DNA of 64,000 nt from Nonomuraea sp. NEAU-A123 (GTDB taxonomy: Bacteria; Actinomycetota; Actinomycetes; Streptosporangiales; Streptosporangiaceae). The stretch is taken from the NCBI RefSeq assembly GCF_018603905.1, contig NZ_JAHFZZ010000002.1:434001-498000 (forward strand). The letters run 5' to 3'. The notes under the pieces are model-generated. The model was not told where the DNA came from. It saw only the letters and a list, made by a program, of their open reading frames with translations, and did no database searches. The position numbers were made by a program, and so were the translations under genes. Shown piece after piece: positions 7,135-16,424 of this stretch (position 1 is the first letter of the stretch; every line of letters starts with the position of its first letter).

Positions 7135-9858
7135 ATGGTGTCCTTCCAGGTGTTCGGCTCGCTGGAGGCGCGGGCCGGAGGGCGGCCACTGCGCATCTCC
7201 GGCAGGAAGCCGCGCATGCTGCTGGCCACGCTGCTTCTCGACGCCAACCACCTCGTCAGCGCGGACCTGCTGGCCGAAGTGCTGTGGGAACGCCCGCCCC
7301 GCTCGGCGCAGGCGAACCTGCGCACCTACGCCAGTTCCCTGCGCTCCTCTCTCGGCGCGCGCATCCGCGCCGAGGGCGCCGGCTACCTGATCGAGGTCGC
7401 CCCACAGGACCTCGATCTGCTGCGGTTCGAGGGTCTGGTGGCTCGCCGCGACCCCGACGCGCTGGCCGCCGCGCTCGCGCTGTGGCGCGGCGCGCCGCTG
7501 TCCGACCTGCCGGAGCACCCGCTGTGGACGCGCAGGCTCGTCCTCCTTCACGAGGTACGGCTGGCCGCCGCCCGCGAGCTGATCGCCGCCCGCCTCGAAC
7601 AGGGAGAGTACGGCGAGGCGGTCGCCCTGCTGCGCCCCCTGTGCGCGGAACATCCCTTCCGCGAGGACCTGTGGGGGCAGCTCATGCTCGCCCTGCACTG
7701 GAGCGGCCGGCAGGCGGAGGCGCTGGCCTGCTACACCACGATCAGGCGGCAACTGATCACCGAACTGGGCGTGGAGCCGGGAGCGGGACTACGCGAGGCG
7801 CAGGCCAGGGTGCTGGACGGCGGCCCGCCGCCCGTCGTGGTCGCGGGCACGGTCCGGGTGACCGAGGCGGTCGCGCCCGTCCCCAAACAGCTCCCCCCTG
7901 ACGTGCCCGACTTCGTGGGCCGCGTCAACGAGTCGGTGGCGCTTACGGGCCCATTCTCCCTCGCGGTGATCTCGGGTCCGCCAGGGTCGGGCAAGAGCGC
8001 GCTGGCCGTCCACAACGCCTACGCCCTCGCCGACAGGTGCCCCGCGGGACAGCTGTTCCTCAGCCTGGCCGCCAACGACCCCGCCGACCTGCTCGCCCAG
8101 GCGCTCAGGGCGATGGGCGCGACCTCGATCCCCTCCTCCCCCGCCGAACGCTCGGCTTTGTACCGCTCGATCCTGGCCGACCGCCCGATGCTCGTGGTGC
8201 TCGACGACGCCATGGACGCCTCGCAGGTACGGCCCCTGCTGCCGGGCCGCGGGCCGTCGGTGATCGTGACCAGCAGGACGAAGCTCACCTCGCTGCCCGG
8301 CGCGCTCCAGATCCAGCTGAAGCCACTGTCGAGGTACGAGGCCGAGGACCTGCTGCGCGGGATCATCGGCGAGGCGAGGACGGCACGGGAGCCGGAGGCG
8401 GCCGCGGCGATCGTGCGGGCGTGCGGGTTCGTGCCGCTGGCCGTACGGATCGCCGGGGCCCGGCTGGCGGCGCGGCCCGGCTGGCCGCTCGCGGTGTTCC
8501 AGAGCCGGCTCATGGACGAGTCCCGCAGGATCGGCGAGCTGCGCATCGGCGACCTCGACGTGCGTACGGGACTCGACCACAGCTACCGGGGCCTGCCGGG
8601 CGAGGCCGCCCGGGCCCTGCACACCCTCGGCAGGCTGAGCGGCGCGCCGATGCCCGGCTGGGTGGTCGACGCCGTGCTCGACCGGCATCGCGCGGACGAC
8701 GTCACCGACGCCCTGCTGGAGGCCGACCTGTTACGGCTGGTCGGCACCGACCGGCTCGGCCAGCCGCGCTACCAGCTGCCCGACCTGGTCCGCTGTCACG
8801 CGCTCGAACAGGATCCCGATCCCGCCGCGCTCGCCAGGGTGGTCGCCGGATGGACCGCGACCACCGAGCTGGCCACCGCCAAGCTGCCCACCACGGTGTT
8901 CACCCTCAGCTCGGCCGCCGCGGAACGCTGGTTGCTGCCGCGCGGCACCCTCGACCGGCTCACCGCCGATCCGGTGGCCTGGTTCGAGGTCGAACACGGG
9001 GCGCTGGAGGACGCCGTGAGCCTGGCCGCGTCGGCCGGCATGGCGGAGCAGGCGTGGGGATTGGCCGCCGCGATGGTCCCCTACCTCGATCTTCGCTGCC
9101 ATCTCGACACCTGGCAGCGCACCCACCGCACCGCGCTGGCGGCCGCCAGGGTCGCGGGGGACACCTACGGCGAGGCCGCCATGCTCCGCGGCCTCGCGCA
9201 GGTCTGCCTCTACCAGGACCGCTATGCCGAGTCGGAGGAGATGTTCGTCCGCGCCCGCAGGGCCTTCCGCGAGTTCGGCGACACCAGGGCGGAGGCCACC
9301 TCCGTCTGCGGGCTCGGCGCCGTCGCGCAGTTCCGCGGCCGGCACCCCGTCGCGCTGTCCCATTTCCGGCAGGCCCTGGCGATGTTCGGCTCGATGGGCG
9401 ATCTCAGCGGCGAGGCGTTCACCCGGCAGGCCATCGGCAGGGTCTGGCTGAAGTCCGGCGACCCCGTCCAGGCGGCGCGCTGGCTGGGGCAGGCGCTGCG
9501 CCTGGCCCAGGAGCTCGGCGACGTCCACCGCGAGGGCTGCGTGTCCATCCAGCTCGGTGGCCACCACGTCGAGCGCGCGCTGGAGATCTTCGAAAGCCTC
9601 GGCGACCCGCACTGCGGCGCCTACGCGCTGCAGCGGCTGGCGGGGCTCCAGGCCGCGCGCGGCGATCTCGTCCCCGCCTCCACGGGTCTCGAACGTTCGC
9701 TGGCGGTCTTCAAACAGCTCGGCGACCGCAGCGGGCAGGCGTCTTCGGCCGAACTCCTCGGCGAGTTGTACCGCTCGGCGGGCAGGGCCGAGCTGGCCCG
9801 CGACTACCTGAGCGAGGCCGTGGCGCTCAGGGGTTCCCTCGCCGCGGAAGCCGTCTGA
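7135..9858 (+). CDS. AfsR/SARP-type regulator: BTAD, NB-ARC and TPR domains
   Basis: The 907-residue regulator has, in order, a winged-helix plus bacterial transcriptional activation domain (about residues 1-245), an NB-ARC-like ATPase module with a P-loop SGPPGSGKSALAV (about 281) and Walker B MLVVLDDAMD (about 352), and a C-terminal tetratricopeptide region rich in ALRLAQELGD-like repeats (about 620-905). This architecture is that of AfsR-type activators of secondary metabolism or development in actinomycetes. The ATG at 7135 is chosen because the DNA-binding domain begins immediately after it; in-frame starts at 7081 and 7102 exist upstream. No biosynthetic cluster is seen next to it, so the target is unknown. 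Confidence 0.87.
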   Translation: MVSFQVFGSLEARAGGRPLRISGRKPRMLLATLLLDANHLVSADLLAEVLWERPPRSAQANLRTYASSLRSSLGARIRAEGAGYLIEVAPQDLDLLRFEGLVARRDPDALAAALALWRGAPLSDLPEHPLWTRRLVLLHEVRLAAARELIAARLEQGEYGEAVALLRPLCAEHPFREDLWGQLMLALHWSGRQAEALACYTTIRRQLITELGVEPGAGLREAQARVLDGGPPPVVVAGTVRVTEAVAPVPKQLPPDVPDFVGRVNESVALTGPFSLAVISGPPGSGKSALAVHNAYALADRCPAGQLFLSLAANDPADLLAQALRAMGATSIPSSPAERSALYRSILADRPMLVVLDDAMDASQVRPLLPGRGPSVIVTSRTKLTSLPGALQIQLKPLSRYEAEDLLRGIIGEARTAREPEAAAAIVRACGFVPLAVRIAGARLAARPGWPLAVFQSRLMDESRRIGELRIGDLDVRTGLDHSYRGLPGEAARALHTLGRLSGAPMPGWVVDAVLDRHRADDVTDALLEADLLRLVGTDRLGQPRYQLPDLVRCHALEQDPDPAALARVVAGWTATTELATAKLPTTVFTLSSAAAERWLLPRGTLDRLTADPVAWFEVEHGALEDAVSLAASAGMAEQAWGLAAAMVPYLDLRCHLDTWQRTHRTALAAARVAGDTYGEAAMLRGLAQVCLYQDRYAESEEMFVRARRAFREFGDTRAEATSVCGLGAVAQFRGRHPVALSHFRQALAMFGSMGDLSGEAFTRQAIGRVWLKSGDPVQAARWLGQALRLAQELGDVHREGCVSIQLGGHHVERALEIFESLGDPHCGAYALQRLAGLQAARGDLVPASTGLERSLAVFKQLGDRSGQASSAELLGELYRSAGRAELARDYLSEAVALRGSLAAEAV

Positions 9859-9878
9859 CCCCCTCCTCTCCTGGTCGG

Positions 9879-10865
9879 TCAGAGGCCGTCGACGGCGATG
9901 ACGGCTTCGGCGAAGGCCTGCGGCGCTTCCTGCGGCACGTTGTGCCCGATTCCGCGCAGAGTCCGATGCGCGTACTCGCCGGAGAACTTGCCGCGATACG
10001 CCGCGCCATCCCCAGCGGGCGTGAAGGGGTCCGACTCACCGTCGAGGGTGATCGTGGGCACGGCGATGACGGGGCCTTCGGCAAGTCGCTTTTCGAGCCG
10101 GTCGTATCTCGGGTCGCCCTTGGCCAGACTCAGCCGCCAGCGGTAATTACCGATCACGATGCTGACGTAGTCCGGATTTTCGAAGGCCGCCGCGGTGCGA
10201 TCGAAGGTGGCATCATCGAAATCCCACGTCGGGGAGTTGAACTTCCAGACGAGCTTCGCCAAATCGTGCCGGTTCTCCTCAAGGCCGAGCCGGCCCCGCT
10301 CCGTGGCGAAGTAATACTGATACCACCAGGCCCACTCGGCCTTCGGCGGCAGCGGGCGTCTGTTGTTCTCCCGGTTGGTGATCAGATAGCCGGTCACGGA
10401 GACCAGGGCCTTGCAGCGCTCCGGCCAGAGCGCTGCGATGATGTCCGCCGTCCGCGATCCCCAGTCGAAACCGGCGAGGATCACCTTCTCGATCTTGAGG
10501 GCGTCCAGCAGAGCGATGACATCGAGCGCGATCACCGACTGCTGGGCATTTCTGAACGTCTTGCTCGACAGAAAACGCGTGGTGCCATGGCCGCGCAGAT
10601 ACGGGACGATCACCCGGTAGCCCTTCGCCGCCAGCAAAGGCGCGACGTCGACATAGCTGTGAATGTCATAGGGCCAGCCGTGCAGAAGAACGACCGCGGG
10701 ACCATCGGCGGGACCGGCTTCGGCGTAGCCCACATTCAGGACGCCGGCGTTGATCTGCTTGAGCGGACCGAAGGACGCGTTCTTCATCGCCACCGAGGAG
10801 AGACTGACCCAGTTTCCGAGCAAGGCCGCGGCCGCAATTTTGCCGAATGCTCGTCTGTTAATCAT
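9879..10865 (-). CDS. Tat-signal alpha/beta hydrolase, epoxide hydrolase-like
   Basis: The 328-residue protein starts with a twin-arginine motif NRRAFGKIAAAALL, followed by an alpha/beta hydrolase domain with HGWPYD (about residue 62), nucleophile elbow AGFDWGS (Asp, about 134), acid region GESDPF (about 283) and catalytic His in RGIGHNVPQE (about 310). The Asp nucleophile fits epoxide hydrolases and dehalogenases. Export by the Tat system is inferred from the motif; no clear cleavage site is seen. Codon third positions carry noticeably more A/T than neighbouring genes and the signal resembles proteobacterial homologues, so lateral transfer is possible. It converges on the AfsR-like gene with a 20-base gap. 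Confidence 0.8.
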   Translation of the reverse strand: MINRRAFGKIAAAALLGNWVSLSSVAMKNASFGPLKQINAGVLNVGYAEAGPADGPAVVLLHGWPYDIHSYVDVAPLLAAKGYRVIVPYLRGHGTTRFLSSKTFRNAQQSVIALDVIALLDALKIEKVILAGFDWGSRTADIIAALWPERCKALVSVTGYLITNRENNRRPLPPKAEWAWWYQYYFATERGRLGLEENRHDLAKLVWKFNSPTWDFDDATFDRTAAAFENPDYVSIVIGNYRWRLSLAKGDPRYDRLEKRLAEGPVIAVPTITLDGESDPFTPAGDGAAYRGKFSGEYAHRTLRGIGHNVPQEAPQAFAEAVIAVDGL

Positions 10866-11076
10866 CTGAGCCCTTCCTAGGGGCGCGCCCTGCCGCGGGC
10901 AGCTCGTAAAGCGCCTCGGTCGTCAGAGGCCGCAACCCCGCCGAGACACCGGCGCCATGTCGCGTCAAGAGAGCTGGACCGGCGCCTGCCGAGTTCTCAG
11001 CGTACGCCTGCTACCAGGGACGATGCCATGACCGGCCAGGTGGTGGCGACCCCGGGGAACCTCGCGCCGGGCCGGC
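10866..11076. other. Intergenic stretch with no gene
   Basis: Between the Tat hydrolase start and the ABC operon end I see no credible gene. Short GC-rich self-complementary stretches occur (for example CTGCCGCGGGCAG near 10889), but none is followed by a T-run. Confidence 0.5.
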
Positions 11077-11184
11077 CTACTTCTTGCGGAACTTCTCGAG
11101 CATGAAGTCCAGGCGCGCGGCGATCGTGTCCCCCTCATGGTGATGAATGAGATGTACGGGCGGAACGGGGGGTGGCGTCCTGGA
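11077..11184 (-). other. In-frame 35-codon extension after the ABC ATPase stop
   Basis: Directly after the TGA of the ABC ATPase the same frame stays open for 35 codons and ends with TAG at 11079-11077. The last part (HHHEGDTIAARLDFMLEKFRKK, given here as HHHEGDTIAARL plus DFMLEKFRKK) looks like a natural protein C-terminus rather than random translation. It may be the tail of a lost gene or a stop-readthrough extension. No good start codon is present within it. Confidence 0.3.
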
Positions 11185-11936
<752 letters not shown>

Positions 11937-11940
<4 letters not shown>

Positions 11941-12980
11941 TGCTTCACCTCCTCGGCGTACCGCCGGACCAGGCGGTTGGCCAGGGTGGCCAGCAGGAGC
12001 ATCGCGCCGAGGAAGAACTTGAACCAGTCGGCGTCCCAGCCCAGGAAGACGATGCCCTTGTCGGCCATGCCGAAGATCACCGCGCCGATGGCGGCGCCGA
12101 TCGCCGAGCCGTACCCGCCCGTGAGCAGGCAGCCGCCGATCACGGCGGCGATGATGTAGATGAACTCCTGCCCGATGCCGATGTTGGCCTGCACGGAGGT
12201 GTACCGCAGGGCCAGGATCGAGCCGACCAGCCAGGCCGCGACCGCGGTCGTCATGAACAGCGCGATCTTGGTACGGGCGGCGGGCACGCCGACCGCGCGG
12301 GCCGCCTGCTCGTTGCCACCGACCGCGAAGATCCAGTTACCCGCCCTGGAACGCATGAGCACCCAGGTCGCCGCGGCGGTGACGAACACCCACCACAGGA
12401 TCGCCACGCGGAAGGAGGTGCCGCCGATCTCGATGGTGCCCGCGAAGATCGTCCGGGCGGTCTCGTAGCCCGCGGCCCTGCGCAGGCCGCTGACCTGCAC
12501 GGTGCCGGTCAGCGCCTTGGTGACGCCCAGGTTGATGCCCTGCAGCATGAGGAACGTGCCGAGCGTCACGATGAAGCTGGGCAGCCGGGTCCTGGTGACG
12601 ATCAGCCCGTTGGCGAGTCCGATGAGCAGTGCGACGACCAGCCCGGCGAGCATGGCCGTCCACACGTCGAAGCCGTAGCGGGTGGCGAGCGTGACCAGGA
12701 TGAGCCCGGTCGTGCCGGTCAGCACGCCGGCCGACAGGTCGAACTCGCCGCCGATCATCAGCAGCGCGATCGCGACGGCCATGATGCCGAGTGTCGCGGC
12801 CGGGTCGAGCCAGTTCGCGATGCCGGCGGGTGAGCGGAACACCGGTGACTGGGCGGCGAAGAACACGAACACCGCGATCAGGCCGACGACCGCGCCCAGT
12901 TCCGGACGGATCAGCAGCCGGCGTGCCAGGCCGACCTTGCTGATCCGTTCGTCGGAGGAGACGGTGGGGGCGACGGTCAT
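11937..12980 (-). CDS. Sugar ABC transporter permease (RbsC/FrcC-like)
   Basis: The 347-residue membrane protein has about nine to ten hydrophobic segments and the conserved family blocks [18 protein letters not shown] and [18 protein letters not shown], typical of BPD_transp_2 permeases for ribose, fructose and related sugars. A homodimer normally forms the membrane channel. The ATG overlaps the stop codon of the binding-protein gene (ATGA), and its own stop overlaps the start of the ATPase, so all three genes are translationally coupled in the order binding protein, permease, ATPase. Confidence 0.9.
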
Positions 12981-13960
12981 CGGGTGCCGGCTTCTGCCAG
13001 CTTCGCCACCTGCTCGGCGTTGTCCTTGGTCACGAAGCCGGGGCCGGTGTTGACCGGCAGGCCGCCGCCGACGGTGTTGAGGTTGTTCTTGTACAGGTAG
13101 AGGAAGACGATCGGCAGGTAGCCTTGAAGGTACTGCTGCTGGTCCACCGCGAACAGGATGTCCCCGTCCTTGATCGCGCTCACCACGTCGCCCGACAGAT
13201 CGAACGTGCCCAGTTTGGTCTGCGTCCCGGCGTCCTTGATGGCGTCGCGGGCGGCGACGGCGACCGCCGGGTTGAGCGTGAGCACGCCGTTGAGCTGCTT
13301 GTCGGACTGGAGCTTGGCGGTGACCTTGGAGGTCACGTCCGCCAGGTTGCTCACGTCGACCTGCAGCCGCTCGACCGTGCCGCCGAGTGTGGCCTCGGCG
13401 CCCTTGCACCGCTGGTCGAGGCCGACATTGCCGGCCTCGTGGATGACGCACAGCAGCTTGGTGACCCCGGCGGCCTTGAGTTGCTCGCCCGCGCCGCGCC
13501 CGGCCACCTCCTCGGACTGACCGACATGGGTGATGGCGCCGAACGCCTTGGAGGAGTCGCTGCCGGAGTTGATCGTCACAACGGGGATCTTGGCGGCGAC
13601 GGCCTTGCCGATGGACTCCTTGAGCGCGTCGGGGTTGGCCATGGACACCACGAGGCCGTCGACCTTCTCCGACACCGCCTGGTCGATGAGCTGCGACTGC
13701 TTGGCCGGGTCGCCGTCGCCCTGGTAGGTGACCTTCGCGGCGTACTGCTTGCCGGCGGCCTCGGCGCCGTTCTTGACCACGTCCCAGAAGGAGTCTCCGG
13801 GTCCGGCGTGGGTGATGACGGCGAAGGTGCCGCCGCCGGCCGCGGCGGGCGCGGATCCGGCGGGAGGGGCACTGCTCTGCGCGCCGGGTTGCTGCGCCGA
13901 GGAGCAGCCGCTCAACGTCAGAGCGCCCAGCAACGCCACCACGATCGGGATTCGTCTCAT
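12977..13960 (-). CDS. Sugar ABC transporter substrate-binding lipoprotein
   Basis: The 327-residue protein has a lipoprotein signal ending LTLSGC with the acylated Cys at residue 19, then a Pro/Ala-rich linker and a periplasmic-binding-protein-like (Peripla_BP_4) domain with THAGPGDSFWDVVKNGAE and DQAVSEKVDGLVVS. It should be anchored outside the membrane and deliver a sugar to the permease. GGAGGTGTCGG precedes the ATG, supporting this start over upstream in-frame ATGs. It heads the three-gene import operon and is divergent from a TetR regulator, which probably controls it. The ligand is unknown. Confidence 0.9.
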   Translation of the reverse strand: MRRIPIVVALLGALTLSGCSSAQQPGAQSSAPPAGSAPAAAGGGTFAVITHAGPGDSFWDVVKNGAEAAGKQYAAKVTYQGDGDPAKQSQLIDQAVSEKVDGLVVSMANPDALKESIGKAVAAKIPVVTINSGSDSSKAFGAITHVGQSEEVAGRGAGEQLKAAGVTKLLCVIHEAGNVGLDQRCKGAEATLGGTVERLQVDVSNLADVTSKVTAKLQSDKQLNGVLTLNPAVAVAARDAIKDAGTQTKLGTFDLSGDVVSAIKDGDILFAVDQQQYLQGYLPIVFLYLYKNNLNTVGGGLPVNTGPGFVTKDNAEQVAKLAEAGTR

Positions 13961-14105
13961 CCGACACCTCCAAGACCAACGGGCTCGCCCTGGTTGTATC
14001 CCAATGTCATCTCTTTGTATAGACATGCTGACTAATGGGCTGATCATCTTTTCGCCGTGATGTCAGGACGTAAGATCGGCGCACACGCGCCCACACAGAT
14101 TAGTA

Positions 14106-14123
14106 GAACGGAATTATCCGTTC
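14106..14123. promoter_or_regulatory. Inverted repeat, candidate TetR operator
   Basis: GAACGGA and TCCGTTC form perfect 7-bp arms around ATTA, 15 bases before the TetR start and in the gap shared with the sugar ABC operon. A TATGCT -10-like box at 14127 would put transcription start close to the ATG, so the site overlaps the promoter. Binding is inferred from placement. Confidence 0.5.
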
Positions 14124-14138
14124 CCGTATGCTGGGCGC

Positions 14139-14780
14139 ATGACCTCTGTACCGATGAGCGGCCGCAAGGCACAGGCCGCCCGCAACGACGAGTTGATCCT
14201 CCAGGCGGCACGGGCGGTGTTCACCGCCGATCCCGGTGCCCCGATAGCCTCCGTGGCCGAGCGGGCCGGCGTCGGGATCAGCGCCCTCTACCGGCGTTAT
14301 CCCAGCAAGGAGGCCCTGCTGCAGAAGCTCTGCTTCGACGGGCTGACGTTGTACATCGCCGCCGCGGAGAAGGCGATGGCCGACCAGGGCGACCCCTGGG
14401 AGGCCTTCGCCACCTACATGCGGGAGATCGTCGACGCCGACACCCACTCTCTCACGATCGCGCTGGCCGGGACGTTCCAGCCGACGGAGGAGCTCTATCA
14501 GGCCGCCACGCGGGCCAGTGACCTGGCGATCCAGGTGCACGGCAAGGCGTCCGGGGCGGGGGTGCTCCGGCAGGACATCACGGTGTCGGACGTGGCGTTG
14601 CTGTTCGAGCAGCTCGCCTCGGTCAAGCTGGGTGACCACGGGCGCACCGACCAGCTCCGGCACCGCTACCTGGCGCTGGTGCTCGACTCGCTGCGGCTGC
14701 CGCCGGACAAGCGGCCCCTGCCCGGCCCGCCGCCGGAGGACGCCGAGCTGCGGGCCCGCTGGGCGCCCGGCTCGGCCTAG
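14139..14780 (+). CDS. TetR/AcrR-family regulator
   Basis: The 213-residue protein has an N-terminal TetR helix-turn-helix (about residues 15-65) with SVAERAGVGISALYRRYPSK, a very typical recognition-helix region, followed by a divergent all-helical ligand domain. It is divergent from the sugar ABC importer operon with a 178-base gap containing an inverted repeat, so it probably regulates that operon and itself. Starts at 14139 and 14154 are both possible. Its stop codon overlaps the converging membrane-protein gene at the palindrome CTAG. Confidence 0.85.
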   Translation: MTSVPMSGRKAQAARNDELILQAARAVFTADPGAPIASVAERAGVGISALYRRYPSKEALLQKLCFDGLTLYIAAAEKAMADQGDPWEAFATYMREIVDADTHSLTIALAGTFQPTEELYQAATRASDLAIQVHGKASGAGVLRQDITVSDVALLFEQLASVKLGDHGRTDQLRHRYLALVLDSLRLPPDKRPLPGPPPEDAELRARWAPGSA

Positions 14781-15013
14781 TCCTCCCCCGCCTTCCAGTG
14801 GAACAGGTACGACATCACGAAGCCGAGCAGCCCGGTGACCCCGGCCGCCACGGTCATCGCCATCCCGAGGCTCGACACGGCGCCGGAGACCAGCCCCGGG
14901 TCACCGGCGACCAGGCCGGCGGCCTGGGCCAGCACCACCGCGATGCCGAGGGCCAGGAACACGACCAGCCCGATCTTGAAAAGGGTCATCGTCGCGCGCT
15001 TGAGGGTGTCCAC
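14777..15013 (-). CDS. Small two-helix membrane protein, possible transporter partner
   Basis: The 78-residue protein has two hydrophobic segments (about residues 12-30 and 47-70) with a short charged tail FHWKAGED. I do not recognise its family. It lies 17 bases downstream of the DctM-like permease in the same operon, where TRAP transporters usually carry a four-helix DctQ subunit; this protein is about half that size, so it may be a reduced partner or an unrelated accessory. No DctP-type binding protein is encoded nearby. The operon position is clear; the role is inferred. Confidence 0.65.
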   Translation of the reverse strand: MDTLKRATMTLFKIGLVVFLALGIAVVLAQAAGLVAGDPGLVSGAVSSLGMAMTVAAGVTGLLGFVMSYLFHWKAGED

Positions 15014-15030
15014 TGCGAGGTTCCTTTCGA

Positions 15031-16368
15031 TCAGATCGGCAGCACGCCGGTCGCCACCAGCACGCCGAGGGCCAGGATGGGGACGACGAACCAGATGATG
15101 AGCCGGCCGAAGATCCTGGCCGGGTCGATGCCGGCGATGCCGCTGGCGATGTAGATCGGGGCCGCGCCGGGGGGCGAGGCGCCCTCGGTGGAGGCGAAGA
15201 TCATGATGGCGGTGGCCGCGGCGGCCGGCGCGACGCCGGCCGCCGTCAGCGCGCTGAAGGCCACGCCGCCGACGGCGGCGATCGTCGCGGTCCCGGTCAG
15301 CGGCGCCGCGATGATCACGATCAGCAGCCCGACCAGCGTGGCGATGACGACCGCCGGCGCGTCCAGCTCTTTCATGATGGCGGTGAGCTGGTCGACCAGG
15401 CCGAGCTCGCCCAGGCTGGCCGCGGCCGCGAAGGCGAAGAACAGCGTCGCGCCGATCACCACGTAGCGCGGGGCCATGTCGCCGAGCAGCTCACTCCAGG
15501 CGCGCCCGGTGCGCGGCAGCCGCTTCCAGGCGACGGCCAGCGTGGCCAGGACGGTCAGCACGGGGATCCAGACGACGATGCTGATGTCGTCCGCGGCCTC
15601 GCCGACCCGCGACTCCATCCATTTGACGCCGAAGTCGAGCGTCAGCACGACCGGCACGGCGATGCCCGCGTACACCAGCAACGACGCCCACCCGGCGCGC
15701 AGGGCGGCCCGCAGCGGGATCAGGTCGGCGGCGTCGGTGGCCTCGATGCGGTGGCGCCGCACCCAGACGAACACGACGATGAAGCGGTAGAGCACGGTCC
15801 ACAGCCCGCCGACGAACGCGGGCACGAAGAGCTGGTCGGCCGTCAGGACGGGCGCCACGGCGGCCGAGCCGAGCAGCAGGAACATCGACGAGCTCGGCGG
15901 GATCGAGATGCCCAGCCCGGCGTTGCCCGCCACCAGCGCGGCGCCCAGGTCGGGCCGCCAGTTGGATCTGGTCATCCACGGGATCGTCACCGAGCCCACC
16001 GAGGCGGCGATGCCGGACCCGGAGCCGGCGGGCCCGCCGAGCAGCGCCGCGGCCGAGGTGGAGACGTATCCGGCGCCGCCGCGCAGCCGCCCGAAGATCG
16101 AGTTGAGCACCGTCACCTGCTCCTGGATCAACCCCAGCTTCGTCAGCAGGTAGCCCATGAACACGAAGGCCAGGGCGGCGAACACGACCTCCTCGGCCAG
16201 GGCGTCGGAGATGCCCGCCCAGGCCAGGCCGAAGAATCCGGTGCCGCCGAACAGGCACACCCCGAGGAACCCGATGAGCATCGCCTCACCGATGTTGCGT
16301 TTCAGCACGCCGTTCCAGACGACGATGATGGCGATGTAGGCGAGGAGTGCCCAGATGGCGCTTCCCAT
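15031..16368 (-). CDS. TRAP-type large permease subunit (DctM-like)
   Basis: The 445-residue protein has about twelve hydrophobic segments and the features of TRAP/DctM permeases: GRLRGGAGYVSTSAAALLGG and, in the second half, PLTGTATIAAVGGVAFSALT. These proteins import C4-dicarboxylates and other organic acids with a sodium gradient, usually with a DctQ subunit and an external binding protein. Here only a 78-residue membrane protein follows. Upstream in the same direction lie a CitE-like lyase and a CaiB-like CoA-transferase, so the imported compound is probably an organic acid activated as a CoA thioester. The 56-base gap to the lyase gene fits one operon. Confidence 0.8.
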   Translation of the reverse strand: MGSAIWALLAYIAIIVVWNGVLKRNIGEAMLIGFLGVCLFGGTGFFGLAWAGISDALAEEVVFAALAFVFMGYLLTKLGLIQEQVTVLNSIFGRLRGGAGYVSTSAAALLGGPAGSGSGIAASVGSVTIPWMTRSNWRPDLGAALVAGNAGLGISIPPSSSMFLLLGSAAVAPVLTADQLFVPAFVGGLWTVLYRFIVVFVWVRRHRIEATDAADLIPLRAALRAGWASLLVYAGIAVPVVLTLDFGVKWMESRVGEAADDISIVVWIPVLTVLATLAVAWKRLPRTGRAWSELLGDMAPRYVVIGATLFFAFAAAASLGELGLVDQLTAIMKELDAPAVVIATLVGLLIVIIAAPLTGTATIAAVGGVAFSALTAAGVAPAAAATAIMIFASTEGASPPGAAPIYIASGIAGIDPARIFGRLIIWFVVPILALGVLVATGVLPI

Positions 16369-16424
16369 GGCGAAATTGCCTCCGATGGGGGGGTAGTTCA
16401 GGAAAAAATGAGAGAAGTGCGAGG

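Noticed and set aside
8037..10880. Long open frame in another frame of the AfsR-like gene
   Set aside because: Arg/Pro-rich translation typical of an off-frame reading and it runs through the convergent hydrolase gene.
14777..15013. Calling the small membrane protein DctQ
   Set aside because: Only two helices instead of four and no DctQ motif; left as a possible partner.
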